Shown in pieces: positions 7,304 to 16,137 of a stretch of DNA of 50,130 nt. The notes under the pieces are model-generated. The model was given only the letters and a program-made list of their open reading frames with translations, searched no databases and was not told where the DNA came from. Position 1 is the first letter of the stretch; the number at the start of each line of letters is the position of its first letter. The DNA comes from Acidobacteriota bacterium (lineage in GTDB: Bacteria > Acidobacteriota > Terriglobia > UBA7540), in the NCBI GenBank assembly GCA_021838785.1, contig JAKCCV010000024.1, positions 1 through 50,130 on the forward strand, given 5' to 3'. Both the position numbers and the translations under genes were made by a program.

Positions 7304-8986
7304 TCACAATTCCTTGCGCCGGAAAGATTCGGCGATTAGTTCACCGACGCGGCAGGACAGGGCCATGATGGTGAGCGTGGGTTCATAACACCCTTGAGTG
7401 ACAAACACGCTTCCATCGGTGACGAAGACATTTTTCACATCGTGGATTCGGTGATAACGGTTGACAACGCTTTTTTTGGGGTTATCCCCCATGCGAGCTG
7501 TGCCGCACTCGTGAATATTCTTACCAAAAATGCTCAGGTGACGGCTCGGGAGTTGCACATCTTGAAGCTTCATGGCGTCGAGGATTCTCTCGAGATCCTC
7601 GCGCATTGCCTGAGCCATGGCCCGCTCGTTTTCCCCGTAGCTCGCATGAATTCGCAGCACCGGAATGCCCCACGCATCTTTAACCTCGGGATCCAGTTCC
7701 ACGTAATTGTCCTCGCGCGGCAGGCACTCGCCCTGAGCCTCGATGGAGAAATAGTAGGGAATTTGTTCCCGCACTTTCTGTCGCCACTCGCGGCCGAAGC
7801 CAGGAATCGAAAAGGCTTGGTCATAAAGCTCCTGCTCGGCGCCGCCGTCAAAGCGGTAGCCGCGCAGAAACCGGCGATCGGGATAGCCTCGAGTGTTGAC
7901 GTATTTAGGAATCAGAAAACCGCAGGGATTGCCAGTGGGCTCTCGCCGGGAGGATTGAAGCGAGGCTATGACGCCGCCTGCGCCCTCTATGGTGAAATGA
8001 TCCATCAGGTAATGCCCCAGCACACCCTCGGAATTGCCTACGCCGTTGGGGAAACGTGAACTTTTGGAGTTAAGCAAGATACGTGTGGATTCGAGCGCCG
8101 AAGCCGCCAGAACGACAGCTCGCGCGTAAGCATTACGATGCGCTTTCGATTCCTGTTCGATATAGTGGACACCCCGCGCCCGCGCTTCCCTCGGGTCCAT
8201 CAGCAAATGGCTGACCACCGCGTTGCTTTGCAGGGTTAGGCGGCCCGTGCGCCAAGCAGCCGGCAAAGTGACAGCGGGGCTGTTGAAATAGGAAGCCGTG
8301 AAGCATCCGCGCTGGCATTCGTTACAGTAATGGCAAGCCGGTCGGCCATGGTGAGGGACGGTGAGATTCGCCACACGGTCCGGCATCACACGCCAACCGA
8401 ACTGCTTCTCAATCACCTGCTTCGCCAACAAGCTGCCGCAGGATAGATTCATCGGCGGCAAGAAACGGCCGTCAGGCATGGTTTCCAAACCTTCGCGCGA
8501 CCCGCTGACGCCGATAAAGGCTTCCACCTTGTCGTAATAAGGCTCGAGCTCTCTGTAGCTGATTGGCCAATCTTCACCGTAGCCGTCTCGGCTCGCGGCT
8601 TTGAACTCGTAGTCCGTGTACCGGTAACTTTCGCGCGCCCAACAGAAGGTCTTTCCACCTATTTGCCGACCGCGAATCCACATGAAGGGCTTATCGGGCG
8701 GTGTGGTATAAGGATTCTCGTGGTCGTCCACAAAGAATTCATGGCTGTATTCATCACACGCATAGCAGAGCCGTTGAACAGGCTGACGGGTAAGAAGCGC
8801 CCGTTGGTCGCCAAAACCGCGAAATTTGAGTTGATAAGGCCAGACATGCTCGGTGAAATCGCGCGTGGGGATGCGCGGCGGGCCAGCCTCCAGCATCAAG
8901 ACCTCCAAGCCGCGCTCGGTCAACTCTTTGGCCACCCAGCCGCCGCTCGCCCCCGAGCCGACCACGATGACGTCGTAGAGCCTCAA
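7304..8986 (-). CDS. GMC-family FAD oxidoreductase (sugar dehydrogenase large subunit)
   Basis: Flavoprotein dehydrogenase with the N-terminal FAD-binding motif YDVIVVGSGASGG, VLMLEAG, and the C-terminal GMC segment HECGTARMG followed by NVFVTDGSVF and EPTLTIMAL. A Cys cluster in the middle (CHYCNECQRGCF) is typical of the gluconate/2-keto-sugar dehydrogenase branch. There is no signal peptide; export is probably by piggyback on the Tat-tagged subunit encoded next. The frame is open to a GTG at 9046, but AGGAGG at about 8993-8999 precedes a TTG at 8986 by about 6 nt, and that start puts YDVIVVGSG at the usual position, so I use TTG. Likely oxidises a sugar or sugar acid in the periplasm and passes electrons to a cytochrome; related pairs include glucoside 3-dehydrogenases. 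Exact substrate unknown. Confidence 0.9.
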   Translation of the reverse strand: MRLYDVIVVGSGASGGWVAKELTERGLEVLMLEAGPPRIPTRDFTEHVWPYQLKFRGFGDQRALLTRQPVQRLCYACDEYSHEFFVDDHENPYTTPPDKPFMWIRGRQIGGKTFCWARESYRYTDYEFKAASRDGYGEDWPISYRELEPYYDKVEAFIGVSGSREGLETMPDGRFLPPMNLSCGSLLAKQVIEKQFGWRVMPDRVANLTVPHHGRPACHYCNECQRGCFTASYFNSPAVTLPAAWRTGRLTLQSNAVVSHLLMDPREARARGVHYIEQESKAHRNAYARAVVLAASALESTRILLNSKSSRFPNGVGNSEGVLGHYLMDHFTIEGAGGVIASLQSSRREPTGNPCGFLIPKYVNTRGYPDRRFLRGYRFDGGAEQELYDQAFSIPGFGREWRQKVREQIPYYFSIEAQGECLPREDNYVELDPEVKDAWGIPVLRIHASYGENERAMAQAMREDLERILDAMKLQDVQLPSRHLSIFGKNIHECGTARMGDNPKKSVVNRYHRIHDVKNVFVTDGSVFVTQGCYEPTLTIMALSCRVGELIAESFRRKEL

Positions 8987-9038
8987 GCCACTTCCTCCTG
9001 ACAAGTGTCGGTAGTGATAACGCCGCAAGGCTGAATTG

Positions 9039-9149
9039 TCAACCACCGAGAAAGCGCTCGATGTTCCTCGCGCCGTCGAGCATCTCTACGGTTGAGTCGC
9101 CGGTTTCATGCGGGTGCAAAGCGTGGCCGCGATAAATCGAAAAATCCAT
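9039..9149 (-). CDS. Possible 36-residue ORF ahead of the GMC gene
   Basis: An ATG at 9149 is preceded within 3 nt by GAGGA and opens 36 codons ending 52 nt before the TTG start of the GMC gene. The peptide (MDFSIYRGHALHPHETGD..., ending RFLGG) is His/Asp/Glu-rich and has no membrane segment. I recognise no family. It could be a real small protein, a leader peptide, or a remnant of a longer decayed gene. It lies on the GMC transcript side of the divergent region shared with the glucose dehydrogenase-like gene at 9216. Confidence 0.3.
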   Translation of the reverse strand: MDFSIYRGHALHPHETGDSTVEMLDGARNIERFLGG

Positions 9150-9215
9150 CGTTCCTCACAAGTTCCTATTCCTGATAAGCTAACAGCATCCTAATCTGCG
9201 GAGGGAATTATTGCG

Positions 9216-10328
9216 ATGAAAGCCATTGCGATTGTGCCGGGAACGACGCAGGTAAGTTTGGTGGATCGGCCGGAGCCAAAGCTCAGCGCGCCCGATGAAA
9301 TCAAGCTGCGCGTTTTGCGAGTGGGCATTTGCGGGACCGATCGAGAAGAAGTCGCCGGCGGCCGAGCGGATGCGCCGCCGGGCCAAAAAGAATTGGTGAT
9401 TGGGCACGAAATGTTCGGGCAGGTCGTCGAGGTGGGCGCCAGCGTGAAGAGCGCACGGCCGGGCGATTTGGGCTGCTTCACGGTACGACGTGGCTGCGGG
9501 CATTGCCCGTTCTGTCTGGCCAACCGAAGCGACCTCTGCTCCTCCGGGGATTACACCGAGCGCGGCATCCGCAAGCGGGACGGTTATGAAACGGAATTTG
9601 TGGTGGACCAAGAAAAATATTTCGTCAAGGTACCAAGCGATATGTCGTCGCTGGGCGTGCTGGCGGAGCCGATGTCCGTCTCCGAAAAGGCCATTGATGA
9701 AGCGCTGGCGATCCAGCAGGCGCGCCTGGGTATTTCAGGGCCGGCGGCGGATTGGGTGAAAGGCAAGGTCGCCTTGGTGGCCGGGCTGGGACCGATTGGC
9801 TTGTTGGGAGCCATCGCGCTACTGTTGCGGGGAGCCAAAGTGTTGGGCCTCGACGTAGTGGATAAGAATACCCTGCGGCCGAAACTCCTTGAGCAGTTCG
9901 GCGGAACGTATGTGGACGGCCGCGAAACCCAGCCGGCGGCACTGGCGCCGTCATTCGGCCAGATTGATATGATTTTCGAGGCTACCGGGGTGGCGCGAGT
10001 TGAATTTAATCTGCTGGGCGCGCTCGGCATCAATGGCGTTTATGTGTTGACCGGCATTCCCGGTGGCGACCGGCCGTTGCAACTGGACGGTGGGGCGCTC
10101 ATGCGACAACTGGTCCTCAAAAATCAGGTGATGATTGGAAGTGTGAATGCGGCGCGACAACATTTCGAGATGGGCATCGCCGACCTTGGCCGAGCGCAAG
10201 CCAAATGGGGCAGCACGGTCACTCAACTCATCACCCATGTCGTTCCCTTCGACCATTTTACCGAGGTGCTCGAACAACATCCCACAAACGAGATTAAAGC
10301 GGTCATTGAGTGGAGCAAGGTCGGTTAA
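9216..10328 (+). CDS. Zinc-dependent glucose 1-dehydrogenase-like enzyme (MDR family)
   Basis: Medium-chain dehydrogenase of 370 residues resembling archaeal/bacterial glucose 1-dehydrogenases that oxidise D-glucose or galactose to the lactone with NAD(P), the first step of non-phosphorylative Entner-Doudoroff routes. Catalytic zinc ligands: Cys39 (GICGTD), His64-Glu65 (GHEM). The structural zinc lobe has Cys94, Cys97, Cys100 and Cys108. The Rossmann motif is VAGLGPIGLLG. The length and the long helix before the Rossmann domain fit the glucose dehydrogenase branch better than alcohol dehydrogenases. GGAGGG lies upstream of the ATG at 9216. It is divergent from the GMC dehydrogenase gene, so two different sugar-oxidising enzymes share this intergenic region. 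Confidence 0.87.
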   Translation: MKAIAIVPGTTQVSLVDRPEPKLSAPDEIKLRVLRVGICGTDREEVAGGRADAPPGQKELVIGHEMFGQVVEVGASVKSARPGDLGCFTVRRGCGHCPFCLANRSDLCSSGDYTERGIRKRDGYETEFVVDQEKYFVKVPSDMSSLGVLAEPMSVSEKAIDEALAIQQARLGISGPAADWVKGKVALVAGLGPIGLLGAIALLLRGAKVLGLDVVDKNTLRPKLLEQFGGTYVDGRETQPAALAPSFGQIDMIFEATGVARVEFNLLGALGINGVYVLTGIPGGDRPLQLDGGALMRQLVLKNQVMIGSVNAARQHFEMGIADLGRAQAKWGSTVTQLITHVVPFDHFTEVLEQHPTNEIKAVIEWSKVG

Positions 10329-10406
10329 AAACAGTCGCGGCTCCGTCAGGCCATCAGGGTCAGCACAAAGCGGCGGTTGTATCACCTCAGTAGGTGAAGC
10401 GGCGCG

Positions 10407-11105
10407 GTGAAGGTCTGGGTTTACAAAATCAACACGAAGCGCGGCTGGCAATTTGAGAACTATTTCCGCTCGCGCGCCCGAAGGCCGTATGGGATGGGCG
10501 ATGCCGACTGGATTCGCAGCGCCTCCAGCCGTCGCGCTCTTCGGGAAGAAGTCACACGTGGGGACATCTTTCTCTGTTACGAAACTGACCGGAAACTCTG
10601 CGTGGGAATGACGCGCGCGGCTTGCGATGGGCGGGATCTCGGTGAAGGCTCGCTGATTGATTTCTTGCCGCCTGCCCAGGCGGTGCGCTTTCAGGTTCCT
10701 CTGCGGCGCCGACCCGATCTCGATCACATTCTGGCTTTCACGCCCCAACGAGGCCGCGGCACCATCCAGCGCATTGAACCTGACGAATTCGGACATCTCA
10801 TAAAAATCCTAGAGCGTAAGAATCCCGCGCTTGCTCCTCGTTGGCGCCTGTGGATCGGTGAATCGGCCGCAATGGACAACCGTAGGGCGCGAAAGCAGTC
10901 GCGTTATGTAGCCGGCCGTAAAGCGTCGCGGGTCGGGTTGAGCTCACGAAGGGGAGGCCGGCGTCGCATGGGCAGAGGGCGTTACGACGGTGACGGATTG
11001 AGCTTCCGGTTCGCGAGGGATGATGATCCAGGCAATAAGATAGGCAATCGCTCCCCAGCCGACAAACAAGGCGGCCGCAAGCCAAATCAGACGAACCAGG
11101 GTTGA
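10407..11105 (+). CDS. EVE-like (PUA-fold) domain protein with unusual C-terminal extension
   Basis: GTG-started frame of 232 codons. Residues 1 to ~145 look like a compact EVE/PUA-type domain ([14 protein letters not shown]..., [24 protein letters not shown]), a fold that often binds modified nucleobases; assignment is by pattern only. From about residue 150 the sequence turns into a basic, Arg/Gly-rich tail with no fold, and its last 162 nt run antisense through the 3' part of the clearly genuine PspC gene (10944-11276). The simplest reading is that the ancestral stop near the end of the domain was lost and translation now runs on, or that there is a frameshift. The Shine-Dalgarno is poor. 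Function unknown. Confidence 0.6.
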   Translation: MKVWVYKINTKRGWQFENYFRSRARRPYGMGDADWIRSASSRRALREEVTRGDIFLCYETDRKLCVGMTRAACDGRDLGEGSLIDFLPPAQAVRFQVPLRRRPDLDHILAFTPQRGRGTIQRIEPDEFGHLIKILERKNPALAPRWRLWIGESAAMDNRRARKQSRYVAGRKASRVGLSSRRGGRRRMGRGRYDGDGLSFRFARDDDPGNKIGNRSPADKQGGRKPNQTNQG

Positions 11106-11276
11106 ATCCACCTCCAGGTATTCGGCCAGTCCGCCGCATACCCCGGCAATCTTCTCATCTTTGCGCGAACGCATCAGCCGGCGTGGGGCTTGTCTCGAGG
11201 TTCCCAAGGGGGCGCCGCAGTGGGAGCAGAAGTTCGGGCTGAAAGCGTATTCTTTACCGCACTTTGGGCAGAACAT
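10944..11276 (-). CDS. PspC-domain membrane protein with N-terminal zinc ribbon
   Basis: 110 residues. An N-terminal zinc ribbon (FCPKCGKEY... [10 protein letters not shown], four Cys in two CxxC pairs) is followed by a PspC domain: a basic segment, [24 protein letters not shown] and a hydrophobic stretch ending [13 protein letters not shown]. PspC proteins sit in the inner membrane and belong to phage-shock/envelope stress modules; this ribbon-plus-PspC form is common in bacteria lacking the full psp operon. No pspA or pspB is nearby. The ATG at 11276 is unambiguous as the ribbon starts with it. Confidence 0.9.
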   Translation of the reverse strand: MFCPKCGKEYAFSPNFCSHCGAPLGTSRQAPRRLMRSRKDEKIAGVCGGLAEYLEVDSTLVRLIWLAAALFVGWGAIAYLIAWIIIPREPEAQSVTVVTPSAHATPASPS

Positions 11277-11483
11277 CGTTCACCTCCGGCACGCCTTGAT
11301 ACACTAATATACGCTGGCGGCGGCGAAGGAGTTCCATCGGAAGTGTAAAGGGCAGCAGCGCCGAAGAAGTAAAATAGTCGCTCGCTGCGGGACTTTCAGC
11401 TAAGATGCCGTCTCACCGGTGGATGGCTGGGAGTGTCGGTGATTGTAGGGCGTCATGGCGCCCTCGCGTTGAAATCAAGAAGG

Positions 11484-12494
11484 ATGAAGCGTCAACGGTT
11501 CCATCTTCGGAGGGTTTTTGTTCTGACACGGGGCACCTCCTTGCGGCGCCGGGTGGCCTACAGCCTGGCGATTGTTCGGCTGATTTTGGTCCCTGTGATT
11601 CTCCTGACGATTTACTACCTTTTTGCCATGGGGGTCATCGTAGATCGCATCGTCCGTGTGGACGCAACCGTGGCCATGCAGGCCGAGCGAGCTTCTATCC
11701 AGATGCTGGATGCCCGACGCGCAGAACGGGATTACCTTCTCCTGCAAGACCCGGCGGCCCTCGAACAGACCCATCGGGCGCTCGACGGCCTCAAGAAAAC
11801 TGTCGAGTCTTGTCAACGACTGGAGCCGAGCGAGGCCACGACAACCAGCGCTCTCCTGGCGGATATTCACTTCTACCGCGAAGGGATGAATCAGGTGGCA
11901 ACCAAGTTGAAGCACGGCGGGGCACCGCTCAATCAGGTACAACGTGTCGTCCAAGATTATGAGCGGAACCTGAACGGGCTCCTGGCGCGCGCAGGACATT
12001 TGAGCCGTGCTCAATTGCTTCAGCAACTGCACGAGCAGACCAGAATCTTTGACGCCGGCATTGCAGCCGCCGGAGCGCAGGATCCCGTCCTGGAAAACCT
12101 GGCCCAGGAGATGGACAACACCAGCGATTCGGTCTTGGCCCTCTCCACCGGGCTAGAGGAGCGAAGCTGGGAGCGCGTCGAGCGCGACCACCATCGGGCG
12201 CTTAATTTGTTCCATCGCGCCGAGTGGGTCGTCGGGATCGTCTCGGCACTCACCTTGCTGGTAAGCATCTGGGTGAGCTTCGTTCTGCCGCGAGAGGTTG
12301 TTCGACCCCTGCTCGAACTGAAAGACGCCGTGGACCACGCCGCCGCCGGCAACTATGAGATTGAGTTTGATCTCCAAGGCAAGGGAGAAGTGGTGGAATT
12401 GGCCAAAAGCGTTCGCGAACTGATCGCTCATGTGCGGGAGAAAAAGCAGGAGGGCGATCCATCTCCCCCCAAAGGGAATAACACGGAAGGTTAA
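11484..12494 (+). CDS. HAMP-domain membrane protein with periplasmic helical sensor, no output domain
   Basis: Layout as in chemoreceptors and sensor kinases: a basic N-terminus, TM1 (LAIVRLILVPVILLTIYYLFAMGVIV), a ~190-residue helical periplasmic region with the sequence QMLDARRAERDYLLLQD typical of CHASE3/4-helix-bundle sensors, TM2 (WVVGIVSALTLLVSIWVSFVLP) and a HAMP segment (PLLELKDAVDHAAAGNYEIEFDLQGKGEVVELAKSVRELI). The protein stops after HAMP with a charged tail and has no kinase, GGDEF or MCP signalling domain. The start is uncertain: an upstream GTG at 11433 would add 17 residues. No partner kinase lies nearby; it may act by pairing with another protein. Confidence 0.75.
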   Translation: MKRQRFHLRRVFVLTRGTSLRRRVAYSLAIVRLILVPVILLTIYYLFAMGVIVDRIVRVDATVAMQAERASIQMLDARRAERDYLLLQDPAALEQTHRALDGLKKTVESCQRLEPSEATTTSALLADIHFYREGMNQVATKLKHGGAPLNQVQRVVQDYERNLNGLLARAGHLSRAQLLQQLHEQTRIFDAGIAAAGAQDPVLENLAQEMDNTSDSVLALSTGLEERSWERVERDHHRALNLFHRAEWVVGIVSALTLLVSIWVSFVLPREVVRPLLELKDAVDHAAAGNYEIEFDLQGKGEVVELAKSVRELIAHVREKKQEGDPSPPKGNNTEG

Positions 12495-12553
12495 TCCATC
12501 CACAACTTTTTTCGGTTAGAATAAGCGAAAACCTCGAAAGGAGCAGAGCGACG

Positions 12554-13036
12554 ATGAAGGGAAAAACAGAGGTTCTGGAGGTCCTACAGAAAGCTTTGAA
12601 TGAGGAACTGCAAGCCATCTTGCAATACTTCCTCCACGGGGAAATGCAAAGCAATTGGGGCTATAAGCGGCTCTACGCGGAAGTCAAGCGCCAATCTATC
12701 GGCGAAATGAAGCACGCCGAGGCCCTGATTGAAAGGATGGTCTTCCTTGAGGGCGTGCCGAACCTCAATGACATCCCAAAACTCAAGGTTGGGAAAACCG
12801 TCGAACAGCAGATTCAGAACGACTTGGATTTGGAGAAATCAGCGGTTGCCGAATATAACCAATACATCGCTCTGTGCCGCAAGGCCGGGGATAACACTTC
12901 CGCCGATTTGATGGAAGACCTCCTCAAGGACGAAGAGGAGCACGTGGACTTCCTGGAAACTCAACTGGGCATGATTAAGGATCTCGGCTTGGCCAATTAC
13001 CTGGCCCAGCAGCTTGAGACGCCGGATGAGAAATAA
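12554..13036 (+). CDS. bfr: Bacterioferritin
   Basis: Heme-containing iron-storage ferritin, 160 residues, full family length. All dinuclear ferroxidase ligands are present: Glu18, Glu51, His54, Glu94, Glu127 and His130, plus the conserved Tyr25. The heme ligand Met52 is in place (IGEMKHAE). AAGGAG lies 11 nt before the ATG. It forms 24-mers that oxidise and store iron in the cytoplasm. No bacterioferritin-associated ferredoxin is adjacent. It converges with the glycoside hydrolase-like gene at 13132. Confidence 0.97.
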   Translation: MKGKTEVLEVLQKALNEELQAILQYFLHGEMQSNWGYKRLYAEVKRQSIGEMKHAEALIERMVFLEGVPNLNDIPKLKVGKTVEQQIQNDLDLEKSAVAEYNQYIALCRKAGDNTSADLMEDLLKDEEEHVDFLETQLGMIKDLGLANYLAQQLETPDEK

Positions 13037-13131
13037 CGGGCGCCAATCGGCGCGAGCATGGCCCGTTCCATGGCTCTTGGACTGATGTTTTGTCCGGCCA
13101 ACTCCGGCTTAGCCGTTGGAGAAAAGTGGAT

Positions 13132-15459
13132 TCAACCGCGGTGGAAGGTGACTTCCACTTGGCGTACCCAATCCCCATTCAATTTGACCGGCGGCGCGCC
13201 AGTCTCGGGCACGATGCGCACGGAGAAATAGCCCGTGTTCGGGTTAAAGGTCACTGCACGCGCGTGCCCGCCCTGCACGGTAACGGTGGGCTCGGACGGC
13301 GCATCGCCAAACAAGGTGACCTCGTTTTCATTTGTCGCAAACAAAACCCGCACCCTCACTGCGTGGGGCAATTCCTGGAGCGAAGCGATGCGTTCCTTCC
13401 CCATCGAAACAAATTTCCCACGGTCGCCAAACAGCGCAATGCCGCTCGGCCCGACAGGCGCCACAATGTAATAGGCGGCCTCGCCGGGGCCGATCATGGC
13501 TGAGAACTTTTGGCCTCGCCCCACGGGACGAACCACGTGCTCAAAATAGTTATAGACAACGACGGGGCCGCGCGTGCCCGCCTCCTCGGGACTAAAGGTG
13601 ACGGTTTGATGCACTTTCCCCGAGCGACTGAAGGCGAAAACATAAGCCGTTCGCACGTTGTCGTCGGCGGTCCACGTGCTGGCAATGAAGGGCGAATCGG
13701 CGCCGCGGGTCCTTCCGCCCAGGCTGCGTGCTGCCATGGCGCCCAAACGCGCATGGCGCGGCGTCGCGTCCTCAACGTACATCCGGTCAAGTGGCGTGAT
13801 CGGCACATCCGGCTTGACGATGACGCCGTCAGCCCGCACCACCTTCAATATATTCCTCCGATCTTCGGCGCCGAGCGCGTCGCCCGTTCCGACCGGGCCG
13901 GCGGAAAGAGCATCGAGGAGAAGATTATCGATTTCATAGCTGTCATAAACATCCGGCCATGGCCAAGAGCCGATAGACTCCGCGAGTTGAGAAGTGTAAA
14001 GAAAGTTCCGCCAGCGCCAACGCGAGAATCGGTCATCACTCACGCGAATCGAGGTCAGATTGCCGTAGCGGCTTCCTTGCAGGAAATCGCACGGCAGAGC
14101 CATGCAATACTGCATGGTCAACCCGTGACGCTGGCAGGCCAGCGCCATGTGGTCGTAGAACTCTTCACCGGTGTTGATCGTGTTGTGGAAGGCGGGCGAC
14201 TTCTGGTCAATCAAACTCTGCCAATCTTGTTCGTAAGTTACGACGCCGCTCGATTCCAAGTAGGCAGTAATGTGGTTCCACCACTTCATGCCGATGGGCG
14301 CGATGCCGGAAATGCGATACTCCCGACGATAGGGGCTGTGCCGACTAATCCACCGACTGTGCGTGACGAGCGGTAGCCCGACCGCACGCTGAAAGGCGGC
14401 GAGCCCCTGGGGGAAGAGAGTCGGATCGGCATGATAGCGCATGATGCCCCCAAAGGAGTTCCAGCGGCCCGTCGTGTCACCGGGCGGAATGCCGGGATAG
14501 GCTTTTTCATACCACCAACTATCCAGTTGAAGATAGTGGACGGGGATTTTTTCTTTGCGATATTGAGCGATGACCGCCTCAAGGGTCCCTTCATAGCCGA
14601 GCTGCGGATCAAACCGGTAGTAGTAGTGCGCGCCGTTGTCGGTCCAATAACCGTAGTATTTCAGGGTAACGTCAGCCTCGTTGCCTGGCCGCCGCTTTCC
14701 GCCCAGCGCGGTCAGCGCATGGCCCCAGATGTCCCAAGCGTCCCGGATGCCCGGCGTGACGACCATCAGCGTTTGTTGTCTGAAACCTGCCGGAACGCGG
14801 GAAAGCTGGGAGTTTAGGCCGCTCGCCATCAGATGTCGGCCATCGCCCCGCATGGCGGCAATGATGAAATGGGAGGCGGGCGAAATCACCATGGCATTGG
14901 CCTTGGCATCGAACAACAGCCATGGCGTGCCATATTGGCCCAGCTTGAACTGCGGCGGCGCAAAGGGAACATTACGGTAGCTGAAGCGATCCAGATGCGG
15001 GGGCATGGAAGTGAAACGCGGAAACGCCACGGAGGGCGGGGCCGTGGGCTTGAGATAAGTGTAGCGAAATAGGACTACCGCATGACGCTCATAAAGGCGA
15101 ATCATACCGCGCAGCGGAGATGGCCCGCTCTGCCAAGTGAACGTCAATTGCTGATAGGCGCCAATCCGATCTTTTCCCCGGTCGGTTTGGACCTGATGCG
15201 CTGAGGCGCCCAAGCTCCCGGCAAAGCGCCACGCCGGAGCGCGGGCAACCACTTGATAGTCGCCCGTTCCAGCCTGAAGGCTAACCGCAAGTCCAGTGAC
15301 TGCGGAGGAGACCGTGACCGCACGCGTCGCGGCCACCGACATCATCCCCACAAGCGCTATCACCGCCGCGCCGGCCAAGTGGCGGCATCCCTTTTCCCAC
15401 GTTCCCCTGCACCGCGCTATCCCGGGCAGGTATAGTTGCCCCCGTCTCCGTTGGTCCAT
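13132..15459 (-). CDS. Secreted GH36/melibiase-like glycoside hydrolase (putative)
   Basis: 775 residues with an N-terminal membrane/signal segment (HLAGAAVIALVGMMSVAATRA). A beta-sandwich-like N-terminal part is followed by a TIM-barrel-like region from about residue 285: YYGYWTDNGAHYYY, IPVHYLQLDSWWYEK (strand-end Asp), LPLVTHSRWIS, VVTYEQDWQSLI and LTMQYCMALPCDF. These fit alpha-galactosidase-type clan GH-D barrels in general order, but I cannot place nucleophile and acid/base with certainty, so the family is tentative. The C-terminal ~200 residues look like beta-sandwich. It heads a group of minus-strand glycoside genes (to 18522 and 20958). Confidence 0.6.
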   Translation of the reverse strand: MDQRRRGQLYLPGIARCRGTWEKGCRHLAGAAVIALVGMMSVAATRAVTVSSAVTGLAVSLQAGTGDYQVVARAPAWRFAGSLGASAHQVQTDRGKDRIGAYQQLTFTWQSGPSPLRGMIRLYERHAVVLFRYTYLKPTAPPSVAFPRFTSMPPHLDRFSYRNVPFAPPQFKLGQYGTPWLLFDAKANAMVISPASHFIIAAMRGDGRHLMASGLNSQLSRVPAGFRQQTLMVVTPGIRDAWDIWGHALTALGGKRRPGNEADVTLKYYGYWTDNGAHYYYRFDPQLGYEGTLEAVIAQYRKEKIPVHYLQLDSWWYEKAYPGIPPGDTTGRWNSFGGIMRYHADPTLFPQGLAAFQRAVGLPLVTHSRWISRHSPYRREYRISGIAPIGMKWWNHITAYLESSGVVTYEQDWQSLIDQKSPAFHNTINTGEEFYDHMALACQRHGLTMQYCMALPCDFLQGSRYGNLTSIRVSDDRFSRWRWRNFLYTSQLAESIGSWPWPDVYDSYEIDNLLLDALSAGPVGTGDALGAEDRRNILKVVRADGVIVKPDVPITPLDRMYVEDATPRHARLGAMAARSLGGRTRGADSPFIASTWTADDNVRTAYVFAFSRSGKVHQTVTFSPEEAGTRGPVVVYNYFEHVVRPVGRGQKFSAMIGPGEAAYYIVAPVGPSGIALFGDRGKFVSMGKERIASLQELPHAVRVRVLFATNENEVTLFGDAPSEPTVTVQGGHARAVTFNPNTGYFSVRIVPETGAPPVKLNGDWVRQVEVTFHRG

Positions 15460-15540
15460 TTCCGACGCCCCCTTTTTGTTGTCTAATCGGAGTTTACGTT
15501 ATTCCTAAACGAACTCTATGGCAACGCTAAACTGAAGTCC

Positions 15541-16083
15541 TCATTTGACGACTTGAAGACGGCAATAGATATTTCGCGCCGGCAGCACCCATGCCAAGTG
15601 CTTTTCATAGAAGCTCACGGAAAGGGCCGCGCAAAAGCGCGCTAAATTGTCGAGCAACAGGTTGCCACCAAAGGTGAGGTGACGTTCAACCATACGAAAG
15701 CCGCCCGAACCATAACTGAAATTTTCAAACTCTTCCTGCGCAAAGTAGTCAAAGCTGAAAAACCCCAGATGATGCAGGTGGGTCGGGTCGGTATAGGAGT
15801 CGGGTGAGCTGTAGTGCGGGGTGATGATAACAATCTCAGCACCGACCTTCGCGATGCGGCGCACCTCCGCCATGACCCGCAGGATATCCGGCTGATGCTC
15901 CAAGAAGTGGGAAAGGTAGATTCGGTCGGCGCAATGGTCGGCAAGCGGCCATGGGAAGCGCGTCAGTTCCGCCAACACGTCAGCCCCCGAGCCTCGCTGG
16001 CGGTCAAGCCCGATGGCGTTTGGCTCTTGCTTTTTCTTTCCGCAACCAATGTCAAGGACCAACACGTGGGTGGCCCGCTTCAA
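15541..16083 (-). CDS. Class I SAM-dependent methyltransferase
   Basis: 180 residues with motif I LDIGCGKKK, then GLDRQRGSGADV (acidic end of strand 2), then a SHFLEHQPDILRVMAEVRRI segment as in type-11 methyltransferases, and IVIITPHY after it. The C-terminal half has an LHHLGFFSFDYF insertion seen in glycan- or lipid-modifying members. It lies between two secreted glycosidase genes on the same strand, so a sugar or glycolipid acceptor is possible, but nothing in the sequence fixes the substrate. It may be slightly short at the N-terminus. Confidence 0.78.
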   Translation of the reverse strand: MKRATHVLVLDIGCGKKKQEPNAIGLDRQRGSGADVLAELTRFPWPLADHCADRIYLSHFLEHQPDILRVMAEVRRIAKVGAEIVIITPHYSSPDSYTDPTHLHHLGFFSFDYFAQEEFENFSYGSGGFRMVERHLTFGGNLLLDNLARFCAALSVSFYEKHLAWVLPARNIYCRLQVVK

Positions 16084-16137
16084 GTATGGAGGTCAGGCCC
16101 AAAGTGCGGCGCTCGGAAGCGCGCCGGGCCGGGCGGT

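Noticed and set aside
6336-7388. 350-codon plus-strand frame across the dehydrogenase small subunit gene
   Set aside because: Shadow of the well-supported minus-strand gene; no recognisable protein features.
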